Source: Gamarada debralockiae
Taxonomy: Eukaryota; Ascomycota; Leotiomycetes; Helotiales; Hyphodiscaceae
Direction of reading: 5' to 3'
NCBI GenBank assembly: GCA_002803225.1
Contig: NXFV01001088.1
Coordinates: forward strand, 1-26,802
DNA length: 26,802 bases
The position numbers were made by a program, and so were the translations under genes. The notes beneath the pieces are model-generated. The model saw only the letters and a program-made list of their open reading frames with translations, was not told the DNA's origin and did not search any database. Shown here piece by piece: positions 10,661 through 19,467 of this stretch (positions are counted from its first letter, which is position 1; each line of letters opens with the position of its first letter).

Positions 10661-13600
10661 ATGGATCCACTCACCGCAATAGGGGCGGTTGCCTCCATCG
10701 CGCAGCTTGCACAGGGAGCCTTGTCTCTATCCAAGACTCTCTACTCGCTCGGAGCCGCGATTGCATCAGCAAATGACGATATCCAAATCTTAGCCGATGA
10801 TTTGAAGACCTTTTCGCAGTCCCTGACTTTGCTCTCTCGGCTCCTGGAAGACAGCAAGTCATGGTACTCGGATGACATCTATCTTTTGACTGCAAAGATT
10901 ATTAGAGATTGTGCAGAGCTGTACGTCAAAATCGACAAGATTCTGGTGAAGTTAGGCAGCAATGGAAAGAGCACGTGGAAACTGCGGGTCAAGTTTGTGT
11001 ACAAAGAGGGGCAGATCCGGAAATTGATGAAGAGGCTGAGGGATATGAAAGGAACGCTAGCGACCATTTTGATGAGTCTTCAGGTCGATTTGCAGCTTTC
11101 TTTGCTGTAAGTAATTGATTTATGGTCTTGAAGAAGTAAGGTTTTGTACGCTAATGCGGTGGATCAGAAACATTTCGAGCTCCAGCAAGGTTCAGAGAGA
11201 ACCCCAGAAACCGCTGCAGCCTGAGACCATCCAGACTCTTGTGGACGCCCAAAAGGTAGCACAACAAACTGGACTTTTATCAAGGTATACTGTTCACTCA
11301 GAACATGTCATCCGCAGCTCGAAAAATGGATGCGACGTCTTCAAGAGCCAGTATGAAGAAGTCAGTCAGATGCCACTCGCAGGTGATCCTACTACCTGTA
11401 TGGAATTGACGCAAAGCTCGCATCCAGAGAATGACCCATCTCTATTGACCAAGTTCCGTAATGAGCCTGATTCAACAGTCACAAAAGGGATCGAAACAGG
11501 CCCTGCAAACGCCATACCCACTCCTACCAAGCGTCTCTTCCAGCCGATCAACATGATGGTACACCAACAGATCCCCCAGAACACAGCCAAGATCGAGACC
11601 TCGGCTTGTGAGCGCACTGTAACCAAAAGCCTCAGATCTGTATCCTCAGTCGAAAGCTTTCAAAGCGCTGTATCCGTGCAAAGGTCTCTTCAGGAGCCGG
11701 AAGCTGAAAATGAAGTTGAGCAACAGGTCGAGGCGGTTCGCAGTGTTCTCCATGCTTTTAGAATAGCACTAGAAGTTCTCGCCAAGTTAGTTGAGAAGCG
11801 TCGTTTAGTGAGAATCCAAGAGCTTTACCCGACCGCAAAGCATCTTGAAAGGTCGCTGACGGAGGGAGAGAAAGAGCTCAAAGGCACATATGATCGTCAT
11901 TGCCAGCGACATGGGCCGCAATACATTCAGGCCTTCACTGACTCTCGTAAGTGTGATTTTTACTATCTCTTCCACTTAGGCTTACGTACACAGACACTAC
12001 CGCACTCCAAGATATTAGCTCCGCGGTCATGAAGGACGTCGTCATGCCATTGCATATGTACGCAGCAGATCACGTGATAATTCGGAAAGCAGACTTGGAG
12101 GCGTTACGCGCTCGCTCGGAGAGGTGCCAAGTCGAAGCCGTATCGGTTATCATTGATGTAGCTTCTCTGCTTGCCAAGAGTCATCCTGAAATTGATATCG
12201 CTCCCGGTAGCTCATCCTTCGGCCCTGCGATGACCGCCGAACCTCCCATACAATATACCACTTTTAGGCCACCAACTAGACCTTCCCCGCATACCACAGA
12301 GCCAGAAGCCAGCTTATCGTTCGTTGGTTATACCTTCAAAAGATTTGCCGGCCACCGCAGAAGTTCTAGCTCCTTTGCAGAGGAGACTGCTATTCAGCAG
12401 GACAAGAAAGATCTGGACGCATTGAGAGAAGATCAACCTGTTTTAGCCCATATCCCTGAGTTCGGGCCGACGGCAGACCAACACAATCATAACCAAGGCC
12501 ACATTCAGGATGGTTATCCGAATCCAGGCCAATACCCAGCAAGACCGCCCATTACATCTCAAATGGAGTACGCGCAATATCAACAGCCGGCGGCTGGCCA
12601 GCACAATCATAGCCATGCGATTCAACAGATGAACTACCAGCCGACATACGCGCAGCCTGGCATGCACTATAGCATGACAGGAATAACACCGCAAGCAGCA
12701 GCAGCTTCTGGCCGAGCAGGATACCCATATAATCTTCCAGATTCCGGATTACCACAGACTTCGCCCAGCATGCAAGGCGTAGCTGCGAAGAAGGAACGAG
12801 GACCCCGATCACCTCAGCAGATGAACAATCAGATCAGTCAAGGCCGTCGCATGAGTCAACAAGTTGCCAGTCCAGCTGTACCAAACTCTCAACCACTCAT
12901 GAACCACGGTGCGACTCGTCCATCTGAACTACCTATGCCTACGCACCAGCCACATCCAAAAACACCCGAGCTAGTCTCAGGTGCTGTTGAAGAGTCGCCC
13001 CTGTATGTTAACGCCAAACAATTTCACAGAATTCTGAAGCGTCGCGTGGCAAGACAAAGGTTAGAAGAGGCGCTGCGTTTGACGTCAGAGGGCCGAAAAC
13101 CGTACTTGCATGAAAGCAGATATAACCACGCGATGAGAAGACCTAGAGGCTCGGGTGGAAGATTCTTGACAGCTGATGAGGTTATGGAGATCGAGAGAAC
13201 AAAGGGAGAGCAGGAGGTTGATGATGATGATGAGGAGGAGGAGTACTATGATCTGGGGAGCGAGGGAGAGAGTGAAGGTGGAGGAACGAGTAGTGAGGAG
13301 GAAGAGGATTGGGAAGGAGGTTGTGAGATTGAGGAAGGTGATGAGGAGGAGGATGTAGTGTCAGCTCCCGAATGGATCCCAGACAGTATCAGCCTCAACC
13401 CAAGTATTGTGGGGTTTGACAACTTTGATCCAAGCAACGATTACCCCCAGACGGAGTTTTCGGATCGCGAGAAGAGAAAGCTAGCAGTGGTCGGAGATTC
13501 GTTTCGGAAGATGGAACAAGAACAACACACGCGGAAAAGGAGGAGGACATCTGATGGTCCTACGATGAGTAGCCCTACTTCGTCGACTACCCCTGAAATT

Positions 13601-14491
13601 GCAGTCGAGATCGTATCTCTCGATCGACTCCGCTCAGATAACCCTTTCAAGGAACTCTGGTGGCAAGCTTATTGCTTCCTCAGTTCTTCTCAGCCAATTG
13701 TTTTCAAGTCTTTAAGCTCTGAGATAAAGAAGCAACATGGAGAATACCCATCAGATATTGTAGACCACGACCTGTCCACGAGTGTAACAGATCTTGTCGA
13801 GGGCATTGGCGCGGAGAGGTATCGTGGCAGACCCTATCTAATGCCGTTAGCAGACTACCGGACAAACGTTGTGAAAGTTATAATGACGATCTCGTCACAA
13901 TTGGGGCTGGGAAAACCGGTCATGGGGTGGGCTTTTGTGGCTGCGTTATTATCCGTAAGTATTTACGTCATTACCCTCATCTCTTCTCCCAGATCCAGCA
14001 TTCACCTGATATCAATACAGATCTATGAACGGCTATTCGAAACTTGGGATCTAAGCCTTCCCAGGACCGATGTTGAAGCCGTAACGAAATCCTTCCAGCA
14101 GCTGCAAGATCTCGTCGGACTTCTTGCTCGTTACGCAGTGATGGAGAATCTCTATCATCAAAATGCGTCTTTCACCTTGACACCAGAGTACCGAAATAGC
14201 CTGCAAGACCTCTGTGTTACGATTTTGCAATATTTCGGAAACGCAATTGTTGTCGCAAGAGGCGCTGGAAAGGAGGAGTCAACATCAGTTGTGGAGAGTC
14301 GAAAAAGGTGCGACGGGTTGATTGATGAGATCAAAGACAAAGACAAGGCGTGTCAAGGATTTCGCGTTGTGGTTGAAGCGGATGAGGAGAGTGGTACCGA
14401 GAGTGAGGATGCGGAGATCGAGGACGTGGATGATGGGAATTGGGTAGTTTTGGGTACGGAGAGATCTTCTAGCGCTGAGCTGGTCATCTGA
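10661..14491 (+). CDS. chimeric protein: fungal STAND N-terminal domain + HAP2/NF-YA CCAAT-binding module + NACHT_N-like C-terminus
   Basis: Four exons (10661-11106, 11168-11946, 11994-13954, 14021-14491) splice in frame to 1218 aa. Introns of 61, 47 and 66 nt have GTAAGT donors; the last is frame-neutral. Residues 1-140 open with [19 protein letters not shown], the signature of the fungal STAND N-terminal domain (PF17111), usually found on NLR-like proteins. Residues about 370-490 are helical and charged, possibly coiled coil. From about 570 a His/Gln/Pro-rich region resembling HapB N-termini leads to [12 protein letters not shown] (741) and a full NF-YA/HAP2 domain (743-801) with both the subunit-interaction helix and the DNA-binding helix. 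Next comes an acidic linker (about 815-865). Residues 951-1142 resemble NACHT_N/DUF7708-type helical domains. No NTPase P-loop or ankyrin/WD repeats are seen. The N-terminal and HAP2 calls are firm; the C-terminal call is tentative. Two fused gene models remain possible without RNA data. Confidence 0.75.
12989..13171 (+). other. HAP2/NF-YA (CBFB_NFYA) domain segment inside the chimeric gene
   Basis: The codons give [12 protein letters not shown], then [15 protein letters not shown] and [19 protein letters not shown]. In the NF-Y complex the first helix binds the NF-YB/NF-YC (HAP3/HAP5) dimer and the second inserts into the CCAAT minor groove. All landmarks are present except that the usual second histidine of HESRH is tyrosine here (codon TAT at 13121-13123). 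The segment has no intron. Confidence 0.9.
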
Positions 14492-14559
14492 TAGCCTTTT
14501 TTGCTTTATTGCGAATTTTGTAGTGGAGATACCACGGGTTTATTTCAATTCAGTGATCG

Positions 14560-15048
14560 AAACTACCCATTTCACAAAGTCATTCCACAGTATATCCAGG
14601 TCACATCCATAGAACTTGAGCGATTCAACTTGACAAGGCCGACAGCCTATCGCTACGTGAAAAGGACCATCCCAAAGCTAGTTGTTGGTCTGAGTCGCAT
14701 ATCCGCCATGAACACACATGTCGAAGCGGAGATACAAGGTATCTATATAGAAGTTGAAGTATGTTTCGGGGATCGAGCTTGCAAAAGCAAAACTTGGGAT
14801 TAAAAACTTAGAAGCGACACGGTGTGATTCTTTGCAGGCAAATAGTGTAGATGGAGCCTTGCTGTGTGACCATAATGCCAATATGTTGTAATGCGCACCC
14901 TTTGGGAAAGGAGGATCAAAGGTGCGGTTACCCGCCTTACTCTAATATTGACGGCTCTTGGGCCAGGCAATGCAGCCTCCCAAACCTTAAGCCGTATTTT
15001 AATCGGCAGCCGATTAAATAATGTGAACACCGGAGTATCTAAAGGCAT
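14560..15048 (-). pseudogene. 2EXR-family gene, frameshifted
   Basis: From the ATG at 15048 the protein reads MPLDTPVFTLFNRLPIKIRL then KVWEAALPGPRAVNIR, the hallmark start of the fungal 2EXR family (PF20150). Near 14930 the frame must shift by one to continue as TFDPPF, then LFACKESHRVASKFLIPSF and SIPETYFNFYIDTLYLRF, which match the family's next blocks. The only GT near the switch does not make a working intron. Past 14680 the frame meets stops and fades by about 14560. The family's function is unknown; it is strongly expanded in some filamentous ascomycetes. It is convergent with the chimeric gene and about 70 bp from its stop. Confidence 0.7.
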
Positions 15049-15973
15049 GTATACTGGGCCGCTGAGCTCGGACCTGTTTGGAATTATTGTTAGATTGTGT
15101 AGCAGAAGAGGATCATCGAACTGATTGAGGGGTTGCGGAGGTTTTGCGCTGGAGCAGCGAGAATGGCGGGGTAATTATGAGCACGTAAAGTTATAGTCTT
15201 TGTGTAAATGATGTCTAGATAGTGGAGGGGAAAGGGCTAGAGAAGCTTGCGGAAAGAGAGTAGAAGAATTGAATGAATGTATTCAATTAACTATGGTGGA
15301 TAAAACTGAACTTGAATTTTTAGGCTAGAAAACTTTGATGTGGCTTTACCTGTTAGGTATTATTTGGCCTGATTCATGCCTTAAGGCATTAATTACTTCA
15401 TACGTGGTGGCATTTCGCAATGTTAGAAAATGGCTTAGTAATCAGGATCTGACAGAACACGGCCGCAGGATACGGCCATTGGGTCAGCAGTACAGGCAGA
15501 CAGTTCAATACTGTATAAATATAGGTTCTACAGACAGTAGAGATCAATTGATAACCATCGAACACTTCAACTCCTGACACGCAACGTAAGGTAAAAAAGA
15601 CATGTGATTTCAGATGCACGTGGTTCGAATTCTTGAACGCAGTAAATATAGGACCCTTTACCAACAAGCGACCTTAAGGGACTAGGAGACGGGAGTAAGT
15701 TACACTACATTTAGAGAGGCTGTATTATGCGAACCTCTTGCATGCCTATTTTGCCTTCTCCAAGTAAGTTCAATGCTTCACCGCCCATACTCCCTGTTGC
15801 GAGGTCATAATTGTAGAATGTGAAAGCAGCTTGACAATTAGAGAGTAGTGATCTAAGGGCTCTATATACAGCGTAGTGACTCATACCCTAGGCAACAAGG
15901 CCAAGGGGTTATGACTCAGATGTCACGTTCCAACACTCCCACATCCTATCCATCGCAACTCCAACCCCAGCCA
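15049..15973. other. intergenic region, no supported gene
   Basis: About 925 bases of ordinary composition between the 2EXR relic and the end of the dihydroorotase gene. The longest ORF (80 codons at 15335-15577) has no recognisable features. I see no tRNA, clear repeat or element end here. Confidence 0.5.
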
Positions 15974-17787
15974 TCAAGCTTCCTCCCACCTCAAGCTAAA
16001 CACTTTCGCCCCCGCCCTCGAGATCCCCACCTCAATACCCCCATCCTCACTCCGCACACTCGCGGGTATCCTTTCTCCCTTCCTCTCCAACACGATCTTC
16101 TTCCCCGAAACCTCAGGCTCAGGCAGCTTATAGAACCGCCGTCCAAACCGGCTGAGAAACCCCTCCAGCTTCTCCTGTGTCACGTCCGCTTCCGTAATCA
16201 CCCCACGGTCAATCGCCTCTTCAAGGGCCAGCAGGACAAGCTGCGTCGCGAATGGCTGCGTGTACACACCCGCCGGCACTTTGCCCTGCGCAGCGGAAGT
16301 TTTGGATTGGATGGGGTGAGGGGCACTATCGCTTCCACTAAGAGGATGGGATTAATATACCAACGATCCTTGTAGAGGCTAGAGATTGTCTGGAGGGATG
16401 ACTCACAAGAAGAACTTCGGGTCGCCGCTGATAACGGCCCTGACCAGCGCGTCTCTGTCCGTGGGCTTCTTCGGGATCGGCTTGCAGAAAGCGAAGGGAT
16501 CGCAGTAGGATTCATTGGAGGTGAGGTAGAGATGGTGGGCAGTGATTGTCGCTATTAGCCCACTGATATCAGCACCACTCACTGTACACTCATGGAGACG
16601 AAAACAAGACGGGGCCATACCACCAACGGTAGGCCCGCAAGCCTGCACAGCTTCCACAGCTGCTACGGTAGTACAATGCTCGAGCTGAGAGATTCAGAGT
16701 TAGCAATTGCCCAAAAAGAAGCTCAGAAGATACGTACCACGATGCGCAGCTGTGGAAACCTTTTATGGAGCGTTTTAAGAGTAGGAAGGAACGCTTCTTC
16801 CAACGTTTTATCTGCTGGTGCAAGCGACTCTAGAACCTCTCCGTGAAGATTCAACACTTTCCAAGCACAAAACTTTGTTAGCTTTAATTCTTCTCTAAGG
16901 AATATTGGGAGTCATTCGAGAGTAAAAGGGAGGTCTCGGGAGTTGTTACGACTCTCGAGACAGCTAAAAGGGGAATATGAAACTAGAAAAGTGTGTTATA
17001 GTGTGTATACCTACCTAACCCATGTCGCTCCATAGCAGCGAAGGTGGTGTAGAAGGACTCAAGATTTGAGACGCCGGACTCGGAGTTGGTAGTTACCCCT
17101 AGGATGTGTTAGTGTTGTGTTCGTGGCGAAAAGGGGGAAGGGGAGCTTGCCTTGCGGGTACATTTTCACGCCTATGATGCCGGCTGCTGCGGCTTGGGCG
17201 ATAACCTCGGGTGTGACGGAGGGGTGAAGCTGGGTGGATATTAGATGGACAGGCCCCTATCTGAGTAAGAGTTAAGGGTACGTAGGGGGACTAACGAAGA
17301 GTGACATTATGAAATTAACATCTTGAGTTATTGCGCGTAGTTGAGATCGGTATTCAAGCACCTAAGAAACAGGTAGTTATTCTAGTCTCATATTCATATG
17401 CCTCTTTAGGGTACGGCGTTCTCGTATTTGTGTACATACCTGTTCAACAGCCGTAAGTGGAGGTACCTATGCTCGAATACATTAGCATATAATAATCTAA
17501 TAGAATAGGACGATGGTTCTATTTTGCTTGGTTTTCTAAGAGAGATCAAAACAATCGAACACAAGGAAAAAAACCTGCGTACAAGATTGGGCATCCTATG
17601 CTCCTCGATTAGCTCTTTCATTCCTCTTCGGGATCTTGGATAGAATGCCGCCGTACACAAACACCGTATCAACTCCACCTTTGCCTACAGCAGGAACTGC
17701 TAACTCCATGAGCTCAGCTTGCCGCAAATGAACATGCATGTCTGCCGTAGGTAGCAGCTCAAGCCGTTCGATGGTTCTCATCTGCAT
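15974..17787 (-). CDS. URA4: dihydroorotase (pyrimidine biosynthesis), ten exons
   Basis: The enzyme interconverts carbamoyl-aspartate and dihydroorotate, step three of cytosolic UMP synthesis. Ten exons join in frame to 363 aa: 17787-17657, 17595-17583, 17466-17440, 17361-17296, 17229-17151, 17098-17015, 16856-16738, 16684-16621, 16551-16407, 16337-15974. The homodimeric-type catalytic set is complete: H18 and H20 in ADMHVHLRQ, the carboxylated lysine K101 in GVKMYPQG, H138 in LNLHGE, H176 in LEHCTT and D246 in GSDSAPHP. ITAHHLYL and the C-terminal VYTQPFATQLVL and GFLSRFGRRFY blocks also match. Length fits the family (about 340-390 aa). Two micro-exons (13 nt, MPNL; 27 nt, VPPLTAVEQ) and a GC-AG intron (17150-17099) are unusual. 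Exon joins were chosen because each restores conserved residues in phase with normal branch points. A decayed paralogue lies divergently at 18345. Confidence 0.9.
17099..17150 (-). other. GC-AG intron in dihydroorotase
   Basis: The 52-nt intron starts GCAAGC, has the branch motif ACTAAC and ends CCTAG. Removing it restores YPQGVTTNS, a near-invariant family stretch. No GT is available at that junction. Confidence 0.75.
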
Positions 17788-18344
17788 TTTCGTCGATTAG
17801 CAAAGGGTATAGCTTTTGCGGATTCGTTTGTTTGGCCGCACAGACAATTTTTTTCGAGCATCGGAAAGTCACGTGGGCCTTTATAATCTTGGTTCGGCTC
17901 GACTGCGCCGGAAACTGAAGGGCTCACCCTAATCGGTTTCAGTAAGGAAATAGAGTTATTTGAGGATTGGGCCCACCATTGATTCAAATGACTTTTACCC
18001 TTTAATTAACTAAATTTTTAAGTAAATGTGTAATAAGATCTCTTAAAATGCATCCCTTTTAATTATATATTGATTTTATATTCAAGTTACAAAGAGGTAG
18101 GTTGGACAGATTTTGGTGTTCTTTGCTAATAAAACCACACCCAAAAATCAATGGGGTACGCCCTTACAAGCAACCCGACTGTAGCCAATTACGGCCTTAG
18201 GCTTCTCCTCCACCCTTTCTCCACACAGTCACGTGGGAAAGCTAAAATTCCGATTACTTACCTATTTATTGAACCTCCCAACTTTAGTCTTCCTGTCTAA
18301 CTCTGCATCTCGATACGTCAGGGACCTTGGCAAATATTTCTAAG
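17788..18344. promoter_or_regulatory. head-to-head spacer between intact and decayed dihydroorotase genes
   Basis: These 557 bp separate the two start codons and should contain the promoter of the intact gene and the dead promoter of the other. Two copies of GTCACGTGGG, each with a CACGTG E-box, lie at about 17869 and 18229. The middle (18000-18090) is AT-rich. Confidence 0.5.
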
Positions 18345-19293
18345 ATGAGGCTCAAAGACCTTAATGATTAGAACTACCACCGTCAGCAGACAATAATTAT
18401 ATATATATTTTACCTGTCCACTTGCGGCAGGATAAGCTGATGGAATTGGTGGTCCCTCGATTCCGTGCAAGCGGAGTCAATACGGTGTTTGTCATGGTGA
18501 AAAGCTCCCGCTATCTCTACGTCTCTCTTTAGTACATGTGCAGCTGACCTGACAATAGCCTAATTTACGGCCCCCTATTACTCACAGTTACAATCTATCG
18601 AGCCACAAGTTCAATATTTGATGTCTCGTTATGTGAGTAAGCGAGTATTAAGGCGACTTATCAATGTTAGTCAATCTGATTATATAGCTTCATCCATCCC
18701 TTACTCCTAAAGTGATTGCCGAAGCCGCAGCCGCTGGTATTGCTAGAATGAAACTATATCCTTAAGGTATAGCCTTGCGTTACCGATCTAAGTGTCTAGA
18801 CAACTCGGTTAACTAAACTCCCTCTGAAAAAAAACTCTTTGGTCCTAATGCAGATATCGCAGGTATGGCCTTGATAAGGTGATCTTCTTTTCCCCATACT
18901 TACTAATATTTCGAGGTGTCACTACGAATTCCGATTCCAGCGTTACAAATTTCGAAGACTTCCTTTCTTTTTTCTTTTCGCAGCAATGGAAAAGCATGAT
19001 CTTGTGCTGAATTTACATGGGGAAGTGCCTTCCCAAGCCAGAAGTGTTCACTAGCTTTTCTACCTACATTAAAAGATCTTCACGAACGTTTCCCTAAATA
19101 GCGCATCGTGCTCGAACATTTCTCTACGACAGCAGCGCTGGACGCCGCGCGGAATTGTGGCCCGTCGGTTGCAGGTTCGTTCCACAATCATCAATATATG
19201 GCCTCTTGCCTCTGATAGCGGTTTGAATTGCTGATATTCAAGGAGCATTAGCAACAATGATAGCACATCATCTTTACTTGACAGAGGATATTA
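18345..19293 (+). pseudogene. decayed second dihydroorotase
   Basis: The order of conserved dihydroorotase blocks can be followed on the plus strand: MRLKDL (18345), then after a one-base slip LELPPSAD, an AT-rich insertion, HLRQDKLMELVVP to NTVFVM (18419-18496), then PNLRPPIT (18559). HPSLTPKVIAEAAAAG and MKLYP-stop-G follow (about 18692-18771), then GVTTNSDSSVTNFEDF (18914), AAMEKHDLVLNLHGEVPS (18982), FLPTLKDLHERFPK-stop-RIVLEH (about 19057) and MIAHHLYLTED (about 19255). A faint SDFA near 19325 may be the active-site SDSA. The last third is not seen. Frameshifts, insertions and stops (one consistent with CAA to TAA) make it dead. Its surviving blocks look closer to the usual fungal sequence than parts of the intact gene do. 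It lacks the intron that splits MPNL from VPP in the intact copy. Confidence 0.85.
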
Positions 19294-19467
19294 GTTTTTC
19301 TAGGGTTTCTAAGGTCTATTCCGATTTCGCATCTAAGGCGACAACCGAATTCCGCCTATCTCCATTACAAATATAGTTGTCGTCGACGAAAATTATGCAG
19401 ACTTGGCATTGCATCCTTCCCGGCAGAAGATTGCGCAAAGTCGAAGAATCTCGTCGCTGGCAATTCC

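Noticed and set aside
15335..15577. 80-codon plus-strand ORF
   Set aside because: No recognisable motif, unremarkable composition and no conserved context; most likely chance.
15610..15640. tRNA-like GGTTCGAATT string
   Set aside because: The five bases on each side are not complementary and no cloverleaf can be drawn.
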